Part shown: in pieces, positions 1 to 8,375 of the stretch
Layout: every line of letters begins with the position of its first letter
How positions within the stretch are numbered: position 1 is the first letter of the stretch
NCBI GenBank assembly: GCA_002841335.1
Contig: PHEY01000006.1
Coordinates: 209,532-273,531, forward strand
DNA from: Actinobacteria bacterium HGW-Actinobacteria-2
Lineage (GTDB): Bacteria > Actinomycetota > Actinomycetes > Propionibacteriales > Propionibacteriaceae
Reading direction: 5' to 3'
DNA length: 64,000 nucleotides
Translations under genes and position numbers: made by a program
Notes under the pieces: model-generated
What the model was told of the DNA's origin: nothing
Databases searched by the model: none
What the model saw: only the letters and a program-made list of their open reading frames with translations

Positions 1-41
1 GGCTGCGGCTCGCGGCCGCGCTGGGGGCGGGAGTTGGGTGA
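1..41 (+). CDS. 3' end of an upstream gene (partial)
   Basis: An open frame enters from the left edge and ends with TGA at 39-41; its last residues read LRLAAALGAGVG. The next gene starts three bases later, which fits a tightly packed operon. Too little is visible to name it, and it may be a chance frame. Confidence 0.3.
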   Translation, partial: LRLAAALGAGVG

Positions 42-44
42 GCG

Positions 45-1244
45 ATGACCGAAGCTGAGGCATCCCCGGCTCGCACCGATCGGCTGTTCGGTTGGGTGCT
101 GATCGCCTTGGTGGTGCTGGCTTTGGTGGTCGTCGCCGGCCGGGACGTCCTGGCCGGCGACCAGACGCTGCGGCTGGACTCGACCATCTACCGCAATGCG
201 ATCAACGGCATGCTCGCCGGGCACAATCTGTACGACTACTCGCTGTCCTTGTACGACCGGCAGTTCCCCTTCAACTATCCGCCGTTCGCCGCGCTGCTGC
301 TGATGCCCTTCGCCGTCCTGCCGGTGGGCTGGAGCCAAGGCCTGTGGATGGTGCTCCAGATCCTGGTGGCCGGGGCAGCGGTGAAGGTAGTGATCACCCG
401 AGCAGCACCGGGACGGCTGCCGCGCGATTGGCGCGGGCTGGCGATCCTGCTCGTGGCCACCATCGTGTTCCTGATCAGTGCCAGTGCGATGCAATCGCTG
501 CTCTTGGGCCAGGTGAGCCTGCTGGTCGGCGTGGCGGTGCTGATCGACCTGTTGGTCGTCCCGCCACGGTGGCGAGGGTTGCTCACCGGTGCGGCCGGGG
601 CGGTGAAGCTGCTGCCACTGATCTACCTGCCATATCTGCTGATCACTCGTCAGTGGCGCACGGCGGCGCACACCGCGCTCGGGTTCGTGGTGGCCACCGG
701 ACTGGCCTGGGCAGTGCTGCCCAACGAATCGCTGCGCTATTGGACGCAGGTGCTGTTCGACACCAGCCGGGTGGGCGAGTTGGGGGACCTGCGCAACAAG
801 TCGATCCTGGGGCTGATGGCGCATTGGGAGTTGGGCGGATCGGCGCAGCGATGGGTGTGGTTGGGCCTCGCGGCCGTGGTGGTCCTCGCGGGCTTGTGGC
901 GGGCCTGGCGGCATCACCACGCAGACCAGGAACTCGCTGCCGTCCTGGTGATGGGCGTGGTGGCCGGACTGATCAGCCCGATCTCGTGGCCGCATCACCT
1001 CGCACTGTTGGCCTTGGTTCCGCTGTACCTGCTCGCCGTCGGAGGACGACGGTGGACGGTTGTCGGAGCGGTGATGGTGCTGGCGTTCTGCTACTGGTCA
1101 CCGGCCGCGATTCCGGTGGATCGGGTGCCGCTGTGGCAGCAGGCCGGCCAATACCTGATGACGATCGCGATGGCGGTGCTGGTGGTGTTCGGCCTGCCTG
1201 CGCCGCGTCCGCCCGACCGGCAGGAGCTGACCGATGTCGGCTGA
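45..1244 (+). CDS. GT87 (DUF2029)-family polyprenyl-phosphate-mannose-type glycosyltransferase
   Basis: A 399-residue polytopic membrane protein with about ten hydrophobic segments. Early features are typical of GT87/DUF2029 enzymes, which in actinobacteria transfer mannose from a polyprenyl carrier: an acidic patch (LRLDSTIYRNAINGML), then FNYPPFAALLLMPFAVLP, and late in the protein the SPISWPHHLALLALVP motif. The same motifs recur in the gene at 15881-17107, so the two are paralogues. It overlaps the following gene by 11 bases. The ATG at 45 follows the preceding stop directly. The sugar acceptor cannot be told from sequence; a role in cell-envelope glycan or lipoglycan assembly is inferred. 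Confidence 0.75.
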   Translation: MTEAEASPARTDRLFGWVLIALVVLALVVVAGRDVLAGDQTLRLDSTIYRNAINGMLAGHNLYDYSLSLYDRQFPFNYPPFAALLLMPFAVLPVGWSQGLWMVLQILVAGAAVKVVITRAAPGRLPRDWRGLAILLVATIVFLISASAMQSLLLGQVSLLVGVAVLIDLLVVPPRWRGLLTGAAGAVKLLPLIYLPYLLITRQWRTAAHTALGFVVATGLAWAVLPNESLRYWTQVLFDTSRVGELGDLRNKSILGLMAHWELGGSAQRWVWLGLAAVVVLAGLWRAWRHHHADQELAAVLVMGVVAGLISPISWPHHLALLALVPLYLLAVGGRRWTVVGAVMVLAFCYWSPAAIPVDRVPLWQQAGQYLMTIAMAVLVVFGLPAPRPPDRQELTDVG

Positions 1245-2889
1245 GGCGCTGCGGCTCGGCTCGGCGGTTGCCGGGCGGGGCTGGCCGCGTCCGCGCACGG
1301 CGGAGGTGGCGGTGCGCGACGGCGCACGGATCGACCACTTCCGGCGGCTGAGTGACCGTCCCGATCGGGCGTGGACGCATGTCGGGGTGATCAGTGAGGC
1401 CGCCATCGGACCGGCTGATCTGGCGCTCATCGACGGCGTGTTGCGCGCTCGGGTGCCGGAAGCAGACGGGGCGGTGATCTACGAGTTCTACGAGACCGGC
1501 TGGCAGCGCGCCGCCGAGCAGGTCTGGACCGCGCCGCTGCGTCCGTCCGTCCCGACGGCGGCTGAGTTGGGCGTGCCCGCCGACCTGCTCGGCTCGGTGG
1601 CGGCCTTCGACGCTGACTGGCCCCAGGCGGTGGCCGAGATCGGCGGAGCGGTCTACTCCTACCAGCGGCGCCCCGATCAGCGCTGGCAGCGTTCGGCCTG
1701 CCTGCGGGTGGGATCGGAACCGGTGCGCGAGGCGAGCAGTTCCTCGGTGAAAGTCGCCCAGATCACCGGCGAGCGGGATGCCACCCCGACGCCGTGGGGG
1801 GAGCGGACGCCGACGCTAAGCAGGTCCCGTTCGAGTGCGGGGATCCGCGGCACCGACCTCGGGGTGCGGGTCGAGCACTGTGGACGCAGCTTCCTGCTGT
1901 TCGGCGACACTCATTGGACCCGGCCGTGGCTGGTACTGCGGGACTCGATCGCCGAGGTGTTCAGCGACGGTGGTCTTCCGGAGGTGCGGTTTCACGGCTC
2001 ACCACTGCGCGTGCGTGGCCAGGGCGTGACCCGCGGCGAGTACGACGTGCCGCTGGACGCGTTCGGTCATGGCGATGCGTTCTATGCGCTGTTCAGTTCG
2101 AACCACGGCCGCGACCGTCAGGTGATGGGACGCAGCGTGCTGGCCCGCTGTGCCACCGCTGAGCCGGTGATCGATCCGGCGCTGCGGCGCCGTCCGATCG
2201 TGTTTGACACTGTTGCGACGTTGAGCGACTGGCACTTCATCAACGTCTCCGTGCAGCGCCGTCCGGCAGCCGAGGTGCCGGGGGTCGGCGGCGACGGTGA
2301 GGTGTTGTTGATCTGGGGCACCGGCAGCTACCGGTCCTCGGAGGTTCGCCTGGCCATGCTGGACGCTGTCGCGCTGGACCGGCTGGAGCGGCTGCGTGGC
2401 CAGATCTCGACCGCCCAGCTGGGCCTGCGCTATTGGGACGGTGACGCCTGGGTCGGCGATGAGGAATCGGCTGCACCGCTGTTTCGTCCGGGCGCCTATG
2501 GTGAGCTCAGTGTGCGCTGGGTGCCGGCGGTCGGCCAGTACGCGATGCTGCTGGCCACCGGGCCCGGCGATGCGGCCGGCAGTGCGATCACCCTGCGCTG
2601 GTCGACCACCCCGGCCGGGCCCTGGACGACCCGGCTGCGGCTGTTGGACTGGGTGGCCGAAGGCATGACGCCCGATCCGTTCACTCGGTTCATCAAGGCC
2701 AGCGCGGACGACCCGGTTGCCGAAGCGATCTTTCCGGCCCAGGCGAAGGGCAACGGGGCGGCGTATGCGCCCTACTTCTTCGACGCCCGCCGTGACGGTG
2801 CTGATCTGTTGATGCGCTACACGCTGTCCACCTGGAACCCCTACCAGGTGGTGCTGATGGAGCACCGCTTGGTGCCCGGCGAGTTCTAG
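1234..2889 (+). CDS. DUF4185-type protein of unknown function
   Basis: A 551-residue soluble protein without a signal peptide. From about residue 200 it has the look of DUF4185 / five-bladed beta-propeller glycosidase-like proteins: GTDLGVRVEHCGRSFLLFGDTHW, repeated W- and G-rich strands such as SDWHFINVSV, GEVLLIWGTGSYRSS and YGELSVRWVPAVGQYAMLL, and an end of the type MRYTLSTWNPYQVVLM. No catalytic residues can be assigned. It starts inside the end of the GT87 gene and is probably co-transcribed with it. Its stop codon interlocks with the stop of convergent nifB, sharing the bases CTAG. A carbohydrate-related function is a guess from the fold type and neighbour. Confidence 0.6.
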   Translation: MSAEALRLGSAVAGRGWPRPRTAEVAVRDGARIDHFRRLSDRPDRAWTHVGVISEAAIGPADLALIDGVLRARVPEADGAVIYEFYETGWQRAAEQVWTAPLRPSVPTAAELGVPADLLGSVAAFDADWPQAVAEIGGAVYSYQRRPDQRWQRSACLRVGSEPVREASSSSVKVAQITGERDATPTPWGERTPTLSRSRSSAGIRGTDLGVRVEHCGRSFLLFGDTHWTRPWLVLRDSIAEVFSDGGLPEVRFHGSPLRVRGQGVTRGEYDVPLDAFGHGDAFYALFSSNHGRDRQVMGRSVLARCATAEPVIDPALRRRPIVFDTVATLSDWHFINVSVQRRPAAEVPGVGGDGEVLLIWGTGSYRSSEVRLAMLDAVALDRLERLRGQISTAQLGLRYWDGDAWVGDEESAAPLFRPGAYGELSVRWVPAVGQYAMLLATGPGDAAGSAITLRWSTTPAGPWTTRLRLLDWVAEGMTPDPFTRFIKASADDPVAEAIFPAQAKGNGAAYAPYFFDARRDGADLLMRYTLSTWNPYQVVLMEHRLVPGEF

Positions 2890-4181
2890 CCGCAGCCGGT
2901 GCCGGGGCCGTCGCAGCTGGTCTTGCAGTCGCGCTCGGGTAGCGCCCGGCGCGGCTCGCGTCCGGCGAAGACGTCCCCGACGGCCTCGCTGATCAGGCCG
3001 TCGGACTCGAAGACTTTGACCCCGGCACCTTTGAGGACCATCCGTGGAGTGCCGCCCAGCTGGTGACAGATGAGGGCTTGGCAGTCGCTGATCAGGCCGG
3101 CCAGCATCGCCCAGCGTCCCGCGCCGCCGCCGGTCGGAGGGGTGCGGCGCTTGTCGATCAGGCGCGGGCTCGGCCGCCCGTCAACGCTGGTGTTCTCGTA
3201 GATGAGCAGGAAATCCGCGCCACCCAGGTGCTGGTTGACCAGGTAGCCCTCTTGGCTGCAGACGGCGATGTAGGGCCGGTCTTTGGCGGGGGCTTTGGCG
3301 GCCCAGAGCCGGTCGATGGCGGTTTGGTCGTGGTCGTCGCCGAGCATGCCGACGGCGTCGGCGCGGCAGCGTTGGCAGTGGGTCATTTGGGCGATGTGGG
3401 CCTCAGCGGCTTGGCGGGCGGTGGCGATCTCGGCTGGGTCGGGGGCGCGCAGTTCGCCGAACGGGGTGCCGTCGACCGGGTACAGGGGCAGGTTGTTCAT
3501 GGTGTCGGCACCGAGTTCGGCGGCGACGCGGGCGACGTCGGCGATGCCGTCCAGGGTGACGCCGGGAACCAGGATGGTGTTGATCTTCACCGTCACCCCG
3601 CGGGCCTTCAGTCCGGCGATCGCTTCTTTCTGGCGGGCGATGATCAGTTCGCCGGCGGCGCGGCCGCGCAGGATTTCGCGTCCGTCGCGGACCCACCGGT
3701 AGATCTGGCCGGCCACGTCGGGGTCGACGGTGTTCATGGTGATGGTGACGTGGCTGATGCCGAGTTCGGCGATCGCGTCGAGGTGGGCGGGGACTTCCAG
3801 GCCGTTGCTGGACACACACAACAACAGGTCGGGGTGGCGTTCTTTCACCAAGGCGAGGCTGGCCAGGGTTTTGGTGGCGTTGGCGAAGGGGTCGCCGGGG
3901 CCGGCGATTCCGACCACGGCCAGGTTCGGCACTTCGGCACGGACGCGGTCGACGTAGTCGGCGGCTTCTTCGGGGGACAGGACGGTGGAGGAGACGCCGG
4001 GGCGGGATTCGGAGACGCAGTCGAACTTGCGGTTGCAGTAGTTGCATTGCACATTGCAGCGGGGTGCGACCGGCAGGTGTACCCGCGCAGTCCGGCTGCG
4101 CGCGTCCTCATCAAAACAGGGATGCTCACTGGTCGACAGCGGGGACGTCGACAGGGTGGCCGGGGTCGTGGAGGCGGTCAT
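2886..4181 (-). CDS. nifB: nitrogenase FeMo-cofactor biosynthesis protein NifB
   Basis: NifB is the radical-SAM enzyme that builds NifB-co, the 8Fe-9S-C precursor of FeMo-co. The 431-residue protein has the SAM-cluster motif C42-x3-C46-x2-C49 within CNVQCNYCNRKFDC, followed by the NifB-specific ESRPGVSS. After the barrel (about residues 30-290) a C-terminal NifX/NafY-like cofactor-binding domain runs from about 315 to 410 (key stretch ISDCQALICHQLGG), and the tail is Cys/Gly-rich (RDCKTSCDGPGTGCG). It is the last gene of the nif operon, 12 bases after nifN, with a CGGAG-type Shine-Dalgarno sequence. It abuts a convergent gene with interlocked stop codons, so no terminator separates them. Confidence is high. 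Confidence 0.95.
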   Translation of the reverse strand: MTASTTPATLSTSPLSTSEHPCFDEDARSRTARVHLPVAPRCNVQCNYCNRKFDCVSESRPGVSSTVLSPEEAADYVDRVRAEVPNLAVVGIAGPGDPFANATKTLASLALVKERHPDLLLCVSSNGLEVPAHLDAIAELGISHVTITMNTVDPDVAGQIYRWVRDGREILRGRAAGELIIARQKEAIAGLKARGVTVKINTILVPGVTLDGIADVARVAAELGADTMNNLPLYPVDGTPFGELRAPDPAEIATARQAAEAHIAQMTHCQRCRADAVGMLGDDHDQTAIDRLWAAKAPAKDRPYIAVCSQEGYLVNQHLGGADFLLIYENTSVDGRPSPRLIDKRRTPPTGGGAGRWAMLAGLISDCQALICHQLGGTPRMVLKGAGVKVFESDGLISEAVGDVFAGREPRRALPERDCKTSCDGPGTGCG

Positions 4182-4193
4182 GGGGGACTCCGT

Positions 4194-5612
4194 TCACATG
4201 TAGGAATAGCCGACGGCTGACTCGTCCTGGCGGACCTGGATGAGGGTGTTGATGATGCGGTCGAACAACTCCTGGGTACCGCGGTAGCCCAGGTGATGCA
4301 GCCGCTGGGCGCCCACCCGGTCATGGATCGGCAGCCCCACCCGCACCAGCGGAATGTCCAGGCGCCGCGAGGTGGCGTAGCCCTTCGAGTGGCCGATCAA
4401 CAGATCGGGACGCAACTCGGACGCGGCGGCCTCGATCTGCTCGAAGTCGCTGTCGTCGAGCACCTCGATATTGCGGCCTGGGTTCACCGCGGCCAGCTCT
4501 GCGGCCAGCCGTCCCGAATGCCCGCCGGTCGCGGCCAGCACCGTGCGGATCCCGATCTCGGACAAGAAGCTGACCACCCCCAACACGAGGTCTTCGTCGC
4601 CGTAGACGATCGCGGTGCGGTCGGCGGCGTACTTGTGACCGTCGATGTAGGCATCCACCAGGCGACCCCGCTCGGCGTCCAGCCAGGCGGGCATCTTCTG
4701 CCCCGACAACTCCGCGAGCCGGTCGGTGAAGGTGTCGGTCAGCCGAATGCCGATCGGCAGCGGCATCCGCAGGTGCTCGACGCCGAAGTCGGTGGACAGG
4801 ATGTCGCCGGCCAGCTCCACCCCGGTGGTGACCAGCCCACCCAACGTGATGGACGCCAGCGCGCGCCCCGAAGCTGCCACCTCGGCATGGCTGGTGCCAC
4901 CGGCGGGCAACTTCTCGTAGCGCGCCATCGTGGCGCCGTCGAGGCGTACCGAGTAGTCCGGCAGCAGCGCGTGCGGCAGCTGGTAGCCGTCCAGGATCTC
5001 GTGCAGGTGGCGCAGATCGGCGGTGGAGACGATGCCGGGGAAGATGTTCACCGAGTCGGTCTCGGCGCCGTGCTGGGCGTGGGCCTTCACCACCGCGGCC
5101 ACCGCGGCGTGATAGCCGTCGGCATGGGTGCCGGCGTACGACGGGGTGGAGGCGAAGACCAGGTTCGGAACCCGCTGGCCGGTCTCGGCGGCCAACCCGG
5201 TCTCGGGGTGGGTGATCCGAGCGATCATCCCGGGAACGTCTTCGCCGATGGTTTCGGTCAGGCAGGTGGATGCCATCCCGATCATCTGCGGCTTGTACAC
5301 CCGGGCCACATTGGTCACGCCGGTGCGCAGGTTGGCTTCGCCGCCGAAGACGGTGGCCGCCTCACCGACCGAGGAGGACGCGATGTCCATGGGCTCGGCG
5401 AAGTGGCTGATCAAGTAGCGGCGGATGTAGGTCGCGCAGCCCTGCGATCCGTGCAGGAACGGCACGGTGGCATCGAAGCCGACGTAGGCCAGGCAGGCCC
5501 CCAGCGGCATGCACATCCGGCAGGCGTTAGTGGTGGAGGTCGACTTCGTCGCGGTGGACCGGGGCACCTTGGTTTGATCGGCGAGGGCCTTGGGGGCCTG
5601 GGTGATCGACAT
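4194..5612 (-). CDS. nifN: nitrogenase cofactor scaffold protein NifN
   Basis: NifN is the beta-like subunit of the NifEN scaffold on which the NifB product is matured with Mo and homocitrate. The 472-residue protein has the NifK/NifN-type cluster cysteines in the N-terminal part (NACRMCMPLGACLAYVGF, LHGSQGCATYIRR, then STCLTETIGED). It lacks the NifK ending and sits directly after nifE, one base away. Downstream is nifB. The order E-N-B and the homology pattern make NifN the best call rather than a second NifK. The start is the ATG at 5612, close behind the nifE stop. Confidence 0.92.
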   Translation of the reverse strand: MSITQAPKALADQTKVPRSTATKSTSTTNACRMCMPLGACLAYVGFDATVPFLHGSQGCATYIRRYLISHFAEPMDIASSSVGEAATVFGGEANLRTGVTNVARVYKPQMIGMASTCLTETIGEDVPGMIARITHPETGLAAETGQRVPNLVFASTPSYAGTHADGYHAAVAAVVKAHAQHGAETDSVNIFPGIVSTADLRHLHEILDGYQLPHALLPDYSVRLDGATMARYEKLPAGGTSHAEVAASGRALASITLGGLVTTGVELAGDILSTDFGVEHLRMPLPIGIRLTDTFTDRLAELSGQKMPAWLDAERGRLVDAYIDGHKYAADRTAIVYGDEDLVLGVVSFLSEIGIRTVLAATGGHSGRLAAELAAVNPGRNIEVLDDSDFEQIEAAASELRPDLLIGHSKGYATSRRLDIPLVRVGLPIHDRVGAQRLHHLGYRGTQELFDRIINTLIQVRQDESAVGYSYM

Positions 5613-5613
5613 G

Positions 5614-6978
5614 TCACACCTCCAGGGGTTGGGGTTCGGTGTTCTGGTGTCTGGGGGCGAACTGCCATACCGGGCTGCACACCGAGGCGCGCACTTCGCG
5701 GGCGAAGTTGGCCATCCCGATGAAGCCCTCCAAGGGCAGCTTGCGTTCGTGGTTGTGGTCGCAGAAGGCGACGCCGAGCTTGTAGGCCAGCGGACGTTCC
5801 TTCACGCCGCCGATGAACAGGTCGGCCTTGCCCTCACTGAGGAAGGTGGACAGCTCGGCGGGATTGGAGTCGTCGACGATCACGGTGCCGGGATCGCACA
5901 ACTCGGTCAGGTAGTCGTAGTCGTCGCGGGTGCCGGTCTGCGAGCCGGCCAGGACGGTCTTCATGCCCAGCAGGCGCAAGGCCTTCACCAGCGAGATCGC
6001 CTTGAAGGCACCGCCGACGTAGATCGCGGCCCGCTTGCCTTCCAGATCGCGACGGCACTCCTCGATCACCGGCAGGATCTCGGCGATCTCGGCCGACACC
6101 AGTTCGCGGGTGCGCTCCAGCATGTCGGGGTCTTTGAAGTGCTCGGCGACCGCGTACAAGGCCGCGGCCATGTCGTCGATGCCGAAGTAGGAGATCTTCT
6201 TGAACGGGATGCCGTACTTGGCCTGCATCTGCATGGCCAGCCGGGTGGTCGAACCCGAACACTGCACCAGGTTCAACCCGGCGCCGTGCGCCTTGCGGAT
6301 GTCGTCCACCCGCCCGTCGCCGGTGAGGTTGGCGACCACCTCCACGCCCATCTTCTTCAGATACTCGGTGATGATCCAGATCTCGCCGGCCAGGTTGAAG
6401 TCGCCCAGCAGGTTCACCGTGTGCTTGCCGACGTCGGAGGCGTCCGCGGTACCGATCAGCGACATCAGCGCTTCGCAAGCCGCGTCGTAGCCCTGCTTCT
6501 TCGAGCCCTGGAAGCCCTCGGACTGCACCGGCACGACCGGAATGCCGTAGCGCTCGGATACCGTCCGGCAGATCGCCGACACGTCGTCGCCGATCACCCC
6601 GACGATGCAGGTGGCGTAGACGAACGCCGCCTTGGGCTGATGCCGCTCGATCAGTTCGACCAAGCTGGCTTCGAGTTGCTGCTCGCCGCCGAACACGACA
6701 TGTCGTTCGCGCAGGTCGGTGGAGAAGCTCAGTCGGTGCAGCTCCGGGCCGCTGGACAGCGCCCCGCGGATGTCCCAGGTGTAGACCGCGCACCCGATCG
6801 GACCGTGCACCAGGTGCACTGCGTCCGCGATCGGGTAGAGCACCACCCGGGACCCGCAGAACGTGCAGGCCCGCTGACTGACTGATCCGGCGACCGACTG
6901 CTTTTCGCACTCGATCCCGGCTTCTCCCTCACCGGTGCGAATGACCTGGCGTGCCCTGGCGGCGAGCAACTCGGTCAT
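5614..6978 (-). CDS. nifE: nitrogenase cofactor scaffold protein NifE
   Basis: NifE is the alpha-like subunit of the NifEN scaffold. The 454-residue protein shows the NifE cluster cysteines RACTFCGSR, VHGPIGCAVYTWD and YATCIVGVIGDD, the cofactor-region cysteine NLVQCSGST, and SEGFQGSKKQGYDAAC in place of the NifD His195 segment. It lacks the insertion and the LHNYDY ligand region of NifD. It starts one base after the nifK stop and is followed one base later by nifN, so translation is probably coupled along nifK-E-N. Confidence 0.94.
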   Translation of the reverse strand: MTELLAARARQVIRTGEGEAGIECEKQSVAGSVSQRACTFCGSRVVLYPIADAVHLVHGPIGCAVYTWDIRGALSSGPELHRLSFSTDLRERHVVFGGEQQLEASLVELIERHQPKAAFVYATCIVGVIGDDVSAICRTVSERYGIPVVPVQSEGFQGSKKQGYDAACEALMSLIGTADASDVGKHTVNLLGDFNLAGEIWIITEYLKKMGVEVVANLTGDGRVDDIRKAHGAGLNLVQCSGSTTRLAMQMQAKYGIPFKKISYFGIDDMAAALYAVAEHFKDPDMLERTRELVSAEIAEILPVIEECRRDLEGKRAAIYVGGAFKAISLVKALRLLGMKTVLAGSQTGTRDDYDYLTELCDPGTVIVDDSNPAELSTFLSEGKADLFIGGVKERPLAYKLGVAFCDHNHERKLPLEGFIGMANFAREVRASVCSPVWQFAPRHQNTEPQPLEV

Positions 6979-6979
6979 G

Positions 6980-8362
6980 TCAGAGCACCAACTCGAACTG
7001 GTGCTCGGGAGCGTCGCGATCGCGACGGTCGAGCAGGGCGTCCAGCATCCGGCTGGCCAGCCGGATCGCGCCGGCGTAGCCCACGGTCGGCATCAAGGAG
7101 TGGCCCACCCGATCCAGGATCGGCCAACCGACCCGGACGAACGGGATGTCCTGAGCGCGGGCGATGTGCTTGCCGTAGGTGTTGCCCAACAGCAGGTCGA
7201 CCGGCTCGTTCTTGATCCACTGGTGCAGGGTGAACAGGTCGCCCTCACCCTTGATGTTGACCGCCTTGTTGCCCAGGATCCGGCTGGCTTCCTCCCCGAA
7301 CCGCTTGCCCGGCGTGCCGGTCAGCACGTGCACCGGGATCATGCCCAGGTCACGGCAGAACTCGGTCAGCGCCAGGACGTGATCGGGATCACCGAAGATC
7401 GCCACCTTCTTGCCGTGGAAGTGCTGCTGGGTGTCCACGATCAGGTCGACCAGCTGGCCGCGCTCGCGTTCGAGGTCCTTGGTGATCTCGCCACCACGGA
7501 ACTTCAGGATCTTCAAGAACCGGTCGGTGGCGCCGATACCGATCGGCAGATCCAGGATCTCCCGCGGCACATAGGCCTTCTTCTCCACCTGGATGGCCGC
7601 GTCCCGGGACGCCCACCAGCCCAGCGCCATGGTGGCCACGCCACGACCCAGGTTCTGCAGCTCGGTGACGGTGGTGCCACCTTCGGGATAGAAGATGTGC
7701 TTCCCGGTCTGCGGGGTGTCGACCACCCCGGAGGTGTCGGGGAACATGGTCACCTTCATCCCGGTGGCCTCGGCCAGCCGACGCAGCTCACGCATGTCGG
7801 ACGGATCGACGAACCCCGGCACGATGTTGATCTGGTGCTTGTCGGTGGTCCGACGCCGCGGGCTCTTGACCTCCTTGGCGAAGTAGGTGGCCATCGAGGT
7901 GCACATGTTGGCGAAACCGACCACGTGCGATCCGACATAGCTGGGGGTGTTGGCGTGGATCACGTACTTGCCCTCAGGAATGATCTCCTGACGCTTGGCC
8001 TCGCCGACGATCTGCGGAATGTCGTCACCGATGGTCTCCGACAGGCAGGTGGTGTGCACCGCGACCACGTCGGGGGAGTAGGTGGTGAAGACCGTCTTCA
8101 GACCTTCCAGCAGGTTGGGCTGCCCGCCGAAGACCGAGGCGCCTTCGGTGAAGGCGCTGGTCGCGGCCATCACCGGCTCTTTGAAGTGCCGGGTCAGGTG
8201 GCTGCGGTGGTAGGAGCAGCAGCCCTGCGAGCCGTGGCTGTAGGGCAGGCAGCGATGAATGCCGAGGGCGGCGTACATCGCTCCGATGGGCTGACAGGTC
8301 TTGGCCGGGTTGATCCGCAGCGCGCTGCGCTCGGCGACCTCAGTGGGAGTGTGATTGAGCAT
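6980..8362 (-). CDS. nifK: nitrogenase MoFe protein beta subunit NifK
   Basis: The beta subunit of the MoFe protein supplies half of the P-cluster ligands. I start it at the ATG 8362, 13 bases after the nifD stop with the Shine-Dalgarno AGAGGA; a longer in-frame extension would run into nifD and is rejected. This gives 460 residues, the short form typical of clostridial/anaerobe-type NifK rather than the roughly 520 residues of Azotobacter NifK. P-cluster cysteines are in NPAKTCQPIGAMYA, HGSQGCCSYHRSH and HTTCLSETIGDDIPQ. Conserved late motifs include LGNTYGKHIARA and PFVRVGWPILDRVG. Confidence 0.95.
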   Translation of the reverse strand: MLNHTPTEVAERSALRINPAKTCQPIGAMYAALGIHRCLPYSHGSQGCCSYHRSHLTRHFKEPVMAATSAFTEGASVFGGQPNLLEGLKTVFTTYSPDVVAVHTTCLSETIGDDIPQIVGEAKRQEIIPEGKYVIHANTPSYVGSHVVGFANMCTSMATYFAKEVKSPRRRTTDKHQINIVPGFVDPSDMRELRRLAEATGMKVTMFPDTSGVVDTPQTGKHIFYPEGGTTVTELQNLGRGVATMALGWWASRDAAIQVEKKAYVPREILDLPIGIGATDRFLKILKFRGGEITKDLERERGQLVDLIVDTQQHFHGKKVAIFGDPDHVLALTEFCRDLGMIPVHVLTGTPGKRFGEEASRILGNKAVNIKGEGDLFTLHQWIKNEPVDLLLGNTYGKHIARAQDIPFVRVGWPILDRVGHSLMPTVGYAGAIRLASRMLDALLDRRDRDAPEHQFELVL

Positions 8363-8375
8363 GGTGGTTGTCCTC

